Shown piece after piece: positions 5,152-6,504 of a DNA stretch of 6,504 bases. The position numbers and the translations under genes are program-made. Under the pieces are notes generated by a model. That model saw nothing but the letters and a program-made list of their open reading frames with translations. It was not told the origin of the DNA and did not search any database. The DNA is from Bacillota bacterium (GTDB taxonomy: Bacteria > Bacillota > UBA4882 > UBA8346). The stretch spans positions 789-7,292 of the forward strand of contig DNPP01000118.1 in assembly GCA_003501365.1 (NCBI GenBank). The letters are read 5' to 3'. The first letter of the stretch is position 1. Each line of letters begins with the position of its first letter.

Positions 5152-5289
5152 TTAAATACTCTTTTGGGATTTATTTAGTGTTCTCTTATCAGAATCGAGC
5201 TTGTTTATTTCTTTTTCAACAAGCTCATCTAATAATTCTTTAAGCTTTTCGATTTCTTGATCCGGCAGCATAAATTGATCTTTAATCAT
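5152..5289 (-). CDS. Small 45-aa protein downstream of the GEMM-I riboswitch (weakly Spo0E-like)
   Basis: Starting at ATG 5287-5289 this frame encodes 45 residues, with an N-terminal MIKDQFMLPDQ, a charged amphipathic helix with IEKLKELLDELVEKE, then KLDSDKRTLNKSQKSI. It is the only reading frame that the upstream riboswitch leader could control before the convergent CBS-GGDEF gene. The helix and an SQ pair at the end recall Spo0E-like phosphatases (PF09388), which carry an SQELD motif, but the LD part is missing, so it would be degenerate or unrelated. The ribosome site is weak (GGATGAT only). A 9-bp inverted repeat lies inside the frame (5197-5226), so an RNA role cannot be excluded. The stop lies 28 bp from the stop of the opposite gene. 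Confidence 0.45.
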   Translation of the reverse strand: MIKDQFMLPDQEIEKLKELLDELVEKEINKLDSDKRTLNKSQKSI

Positions 5290-5377
5290 TTTTATCATCC
5301 AAGGATAGTTTTTAATATATTAGAATTACATCATTCATAAGCAAATGTCAAAATAACTTTATATAACCAATAAAATA

Positions 5378-5404
5378 GCAAATAAAAAAACAACCTAATA
5401 TAGG
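5378..5404 (-). terminator. Possible expression platform of the riboswitch (weak stem plus T-run)
   Basis: Directly after the riboswitch core, CCTA/TAGG (5401-5404 with 5394-5397, three-base loop) is followed on the minus strand by TTG and seven T residues (5384-5390). By itself the stem is too short for a strong terminator. ATTAG (part of its 3' side) can also pair with CTAAT at about 5492-5496, upstream of the aptamer, so ligand-stabilised closing helix and this stem would compete. That would give transcription control; the direction (on or off) is not clear. Confidence 0.4.
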
Positions 5405-5492
5405 CGACCCGGCGGTCAATGGCTTAATCAATTATGCGATTATGCTTTAGATCCGTAGCTTTGCGTCTCCGATTTTTATCGGATTTGCAATT
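5403..5492 (-). ncRNA. Cyclic-di-GMP-I (GEMM-I) riboswitch aptamer
   Basis: Read on the minus strand the element goes GCAAATCCGAT, AAAA loop, ATCGGA, then GACGCAAAGC (5456-5465), then TACGGATCTAA, a variable P2/P3 region, and finally ACCGCCGGGTCGCC (5403-5416). This order matches the GEMM-I consensus: GCAAA, P1 hairpin, GGGACGCAAAGC, then CCGG..CTAA tetraloop-receptor segment, and a 3' GCCGGGTTGCC-like end. The class senses c-di-GMP; the GEMM-Ib branch prefers cGAMP, and I cannot tell the two apart here. The hairpin loop is AAAA where GNRA (usually GAAA) is expected. A sigma-A promoter lies 40-70 bp upstream and a 45-aa frame begins about 115 bp downstream. A GGDEF gene is the convergent neighbour. 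Confidence 0.85.
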
Positions 5493-5534
5493 AGCTAATA
5501 AAGTTGTTAATCTAAAAACAATTCTCTTATTAAA

Positions 5535-5563
5535 AGAATAAATTTTATTTATGTTTCTGTCAA
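5535..5563 (-). promoter_or_regulatory. Sigma-A promoter of the riboswitch leader
   Basis: On the minus strand, TTGACA (5558-5563), a 17-bp AT-rich spacer and TATTCT (5535-5540) form a good housekeeping promoter. Transcription would begin near 5528, giving about 35 nt before the aptamer and a leader of about 240 nt before the 45-aa frame. Confidence 0.75.
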
Positions 5564-5624
5564 CCATTTAATTAAATTGTAATTTTAATTCTAAAAGTAT
5601 TTAACATTTAAATAATATCTCAAT

Positions 5625-5657
5625 AAAAAACCCCACCTAACTAGGCAGTGGGGTTTT
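5625..5657. terminator. Bidirectional intrinsic terminator
   Basis: AAAACCCCAC (5627-5636) and GTGGGGTTTT (5648-5657) form a perfect 10-bp stem, with CTA/TAG able to extend pairing within the loop. Rightward it is followed by T-rich sequence, leftward by six T residues. It sits between the riboswitch promoter and the flxA-like unit and probably insulates the riboswitch from leftward read-through. Confidence 0.75.
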
Positions 5658-5792
5658 ATACCTTTTGATAAGGAAAGATAAACCAAATAAATAACCCTAA
5701 ATCATACTCGCTTTCTAATGTTTTGTTAATAAGTAAATTTTTTTCTCAATCATGCGGCATATCGTTATCCAAGCCATCCGTTGAGCGCTTGA
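5658..5792. other. Non-coding stretch between two terminators
   Basis: No gene is supported. A 31-codon minus-strand frame (5746-5841) ends in a plausible-looking DGLDNDMPHD, but it begins at a TTG without a ribosome site and runs through the terminator stem at 5793-5831. Having terminators on both sides is odd for an empty stretch and could reflect a deleted gene. Confidence 0.45.
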
Positions 5793-5831
5793 TAAAAAAA
5801 ACTTTGCTTTTACCGAAATAAAAGCAAAGTT
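5793..5831 (-). terminator. Strong intrinsic terminator of the 125-aa gene
   Basis: A 13-bp perfect stem (5800-5812 with 5819-5831, loop of six) runs on the minus strand straight into a run of T residues (5794-5800). It begins about 30 bp after the stop codon of the leftward 125-aa gene. Confidence 0.9.
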
Positions 5832-5862
5832 GTGTAACCAATTATTCAATGTATTGAATCAC

Positions 5863-6240
5863 TCAACCCCAGTACGATACCCGCCGGACAAGCGTAATCT
5901 CCCGGTCAGCCGGTGCACTATTGATAAAAGGAAGATGATCGCATTGTTGATATGGACTATGATGATCCCTTTTATGGTTACTTAGGGCCGCTTTAGCATA
6001 GTTCAATTGATGAATTTGGGCATCCGCCGAGCGCTTTTCCATTGTAACTGCTTCAATGGCTTCCCGCTTTGTCTCTGAATCCATTTTACTCTTGCCGATT
6101 AATTTCACTTCTTTATCCAATAAAGCCTCAAATTTTTTCAAAGTCTTGATCTCATTGTTGTATTCCGCTTTCTTCGCTTGCGGAGTTTCTTTTTGGATGT
6201 GTAAATTATGTGGTTCACATGAAATCGCTGAATTGTGCAT
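5863..6240 (-). CDS. 125-aa coiled-coil protein, possibly FlxA-like, with sigma-28-type promoter
   Basis: The start is firm: AGGGAGGT (6246-6253) precedes ATG by five bases. The protein has no signal peptide or membrane helix. Residues about 22-86 form one long charged helix or coiled coil with the pattern EIKTLKKFEALLDKEVKLI, then KSKMDSETKREAIEAV, then a second helix ending AQIHQLNYAKAAL. Two helices joined at a short MDSETK turn resemble FlxA-like proteins (PF14282), a family named for the FliA-dependent E. coli flxA; I offer this with modest confidence. The C-terminal 40 residues (NHKRDHHSPYQQCDH onward) are histidine-rich and not helical, and I do not recognise them. It is a one-gene unit with its own promoter and a strong terminator. 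The promoter points to expression with late flagellar genes. Confidence 0.8.
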   Translation of the reverse strand: MHNSAISCEPHNLHIQKETPQAKKAEYNNEIKTLKKFEALLDKEVKLIGKSKMDSETKREAIEAVTMEKRSADAQIHQLNYAKAALSNHKRDHHSPYQQCDHLPFINSAPADREITLVRRVSYWG

Positions 6241-6271
6241 GATAGACCTCCCTCTTTTTCCTTTACCTTAC

Positions 6272-6298
6272 TTATCGGAAAATACCGGGAGAACTTAA
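6272..6298 (-). promoter_or_regulatory. Sigma-28 (flagellar, SigD/FliA) type promoter
   Basis: On the minus strand TTAAGTTC (6291-6298), exactly 11 bases, then TCCGATAA (6272-6279). The classic sigma-28 consensus is TAAAGTTT, 11 bases, GCCGATAA; 13 of 16 positions agree, including CCGATAA in full. The predicted start lies near 6265, giving a leader of about 25 nt that contains the ribosome site of the 125-aa gene. No sigma-A promoter competes in this interval. Confidence 0.65.
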
Positions 6299-6360
6299 GT
6301 CCCAAAAAGGTCCCATAAAAGGCCTTCACAAACATGATTCAAATCCCATTTTTAGAAAAC

Positions 6361-6378
6361 ATCCTGCAAAATCAGGAT
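6361..6378 (-). terminator. Weak possible terminator of the right-edge gene
   Basis: ATCCTG (6361-6366) and CAGGAT (6373-6378) form a six-base stem with a six-base loop, 9 bases after the stop codon of the right-edge frame. On the minus strand only GTTTTC follows, so termination may be partial. Confidence 0.35.
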
Positions 6379-6387
6379 CAAACTGCT

Positions 6388-6504
6388 TTATATCAAACAT
6401 TGGATAAAATTTCTATAGTCTACAGCATCTTCAATATCAGAAGGCTTTTTTAGAATTTTTCCCGGTTTATTTCTTTGAAACTGAATTTTCACTTCCGCAA
6501 TCTC
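6388..6504 (-). CDS. C-terminal 38 residues of an unidentified minus-strand gene (partial)
   Basis: From the right edge one minus-strand frame stays open for 38 codons to a TAA at 6388-6390, while the other two minus frames stop within 12 codons. The residues include EIAEVKIQFQRNKPGKIL and DIEDAVDYRNFIQCLI, soluble and mixed charged, with no motif I recognise. A plus-strand 39-codon frame (6334-6453) overlaps it but lacks a proper ribosome site. Orientation agrees with the neighbouring minus-strand gene, which however has its own promoter. Confidence 0.5.
   Translation of the reverse strand, partial: EIAEVKIQFQRNKPGKILKKPSDIEDAVDYRNFIQCLI

Noticed and set aside
5122..5171. AATCCC/GGGATT inverted repeat between the convergent genes, considered as a terminator
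   Set aside because: Only six pairs with a loop of nearly 40 nt; too weak to call.
5746..5841. 31-codon minus-strand frame ending DGLDNDMPHD
   Set aside because: It would need a TTG start without ribosome site and would be translated through a terminator stem.
6056..6335. Plus-strand 80-codon and minus-strand 65-codon frames around the start of the 125-aa gene
   Set aside because: Both overlap the well-started 125-aa gene or its sigma-28 promoter in other frames and lack ribosome sites.
6334..6453. Plus-strand 39-codon frame beginning MIQIPFLENILQ
   Set aside because: Protein-like composition, but no ribosome site at proper distance, and it overlaps the open minus-strand frame coming from the right edge.

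Overview
The window looks like chromosomal DNA of a motile, low-to-medium GC Bacillota species. Shine-Dalgarno sequences are strong, GTG/TTG starts are used, and sigma-A promoters and intrinsic terminators are clear. The phosphonate-type binding protein has a plain signal peptidase I signal with no lipobox cysteine. Together these favour a diderm Firmicute (Negativicutes/Sporomusa-like). That placement is inference, not proven.

Left third (1-2260, minus strand): a phosphonate/phosphite ABC uptake locus in the order GntR/HutC regulator (1366-2097), periplasmic binding protein phnD (239-1270), then the first 33 codons of the phnC-type ATPase, which runs off the window. Long imperfect hairpins sit in both intergenic gaps. 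The regulator promoter region carries a 14-bp perfect palindrome plus inverted GTAACTT-type sites, suggesting autoregulation.

Middle (2262-3350): a CYTH/triphosphate tunnel metalloenzyme gene on the minus strand with its own terminator. A short copy of a CACAGAG-type intergenic repeat lies behind it.

3305-3630 (plus strand): a strong promoter, then a 25-nt copy of the 5' end of a tRNA, then about 130 nt holding two strong hairpins, then an intact tRNA-Arg(UCG) with encoded CCA and a terminator. One hairpin carries 13 nt exactly complementary to the tRNA anticodon arm. I cannot match this arrangement to a known element.

3640-5640: a visibly AT-rich block beside the tRNA devoted to cyclic-dinucleotide signalling. 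On the plus strand a 123-aa protein of unknown function overlaps (ATGA) a CBS-CBS-GGDEF protein with an AGDEF signature and a lost I-site arginine. Convergent to it, on the minus strand, a sigma-A promoter drives a c-di-GMP-I (GEMM-I) riboswitch leader followed by a 45-aa ORF that faintly resembles Spo0E-like proteins. The layout suggests that dinucleotide made by one transcript could be read by the other.

Right end (5793-6504, minus strand): a 125-aa coiled-coil protein (possibly FlxA-like) has a good match to a flagellar sigma-28 promoter and a strong terminator. Beyond it lies the C-terminal end of an unidentified minus-strand gene. The riboswitch and the sigma-28 promoter both point to motility/lifestyle control.
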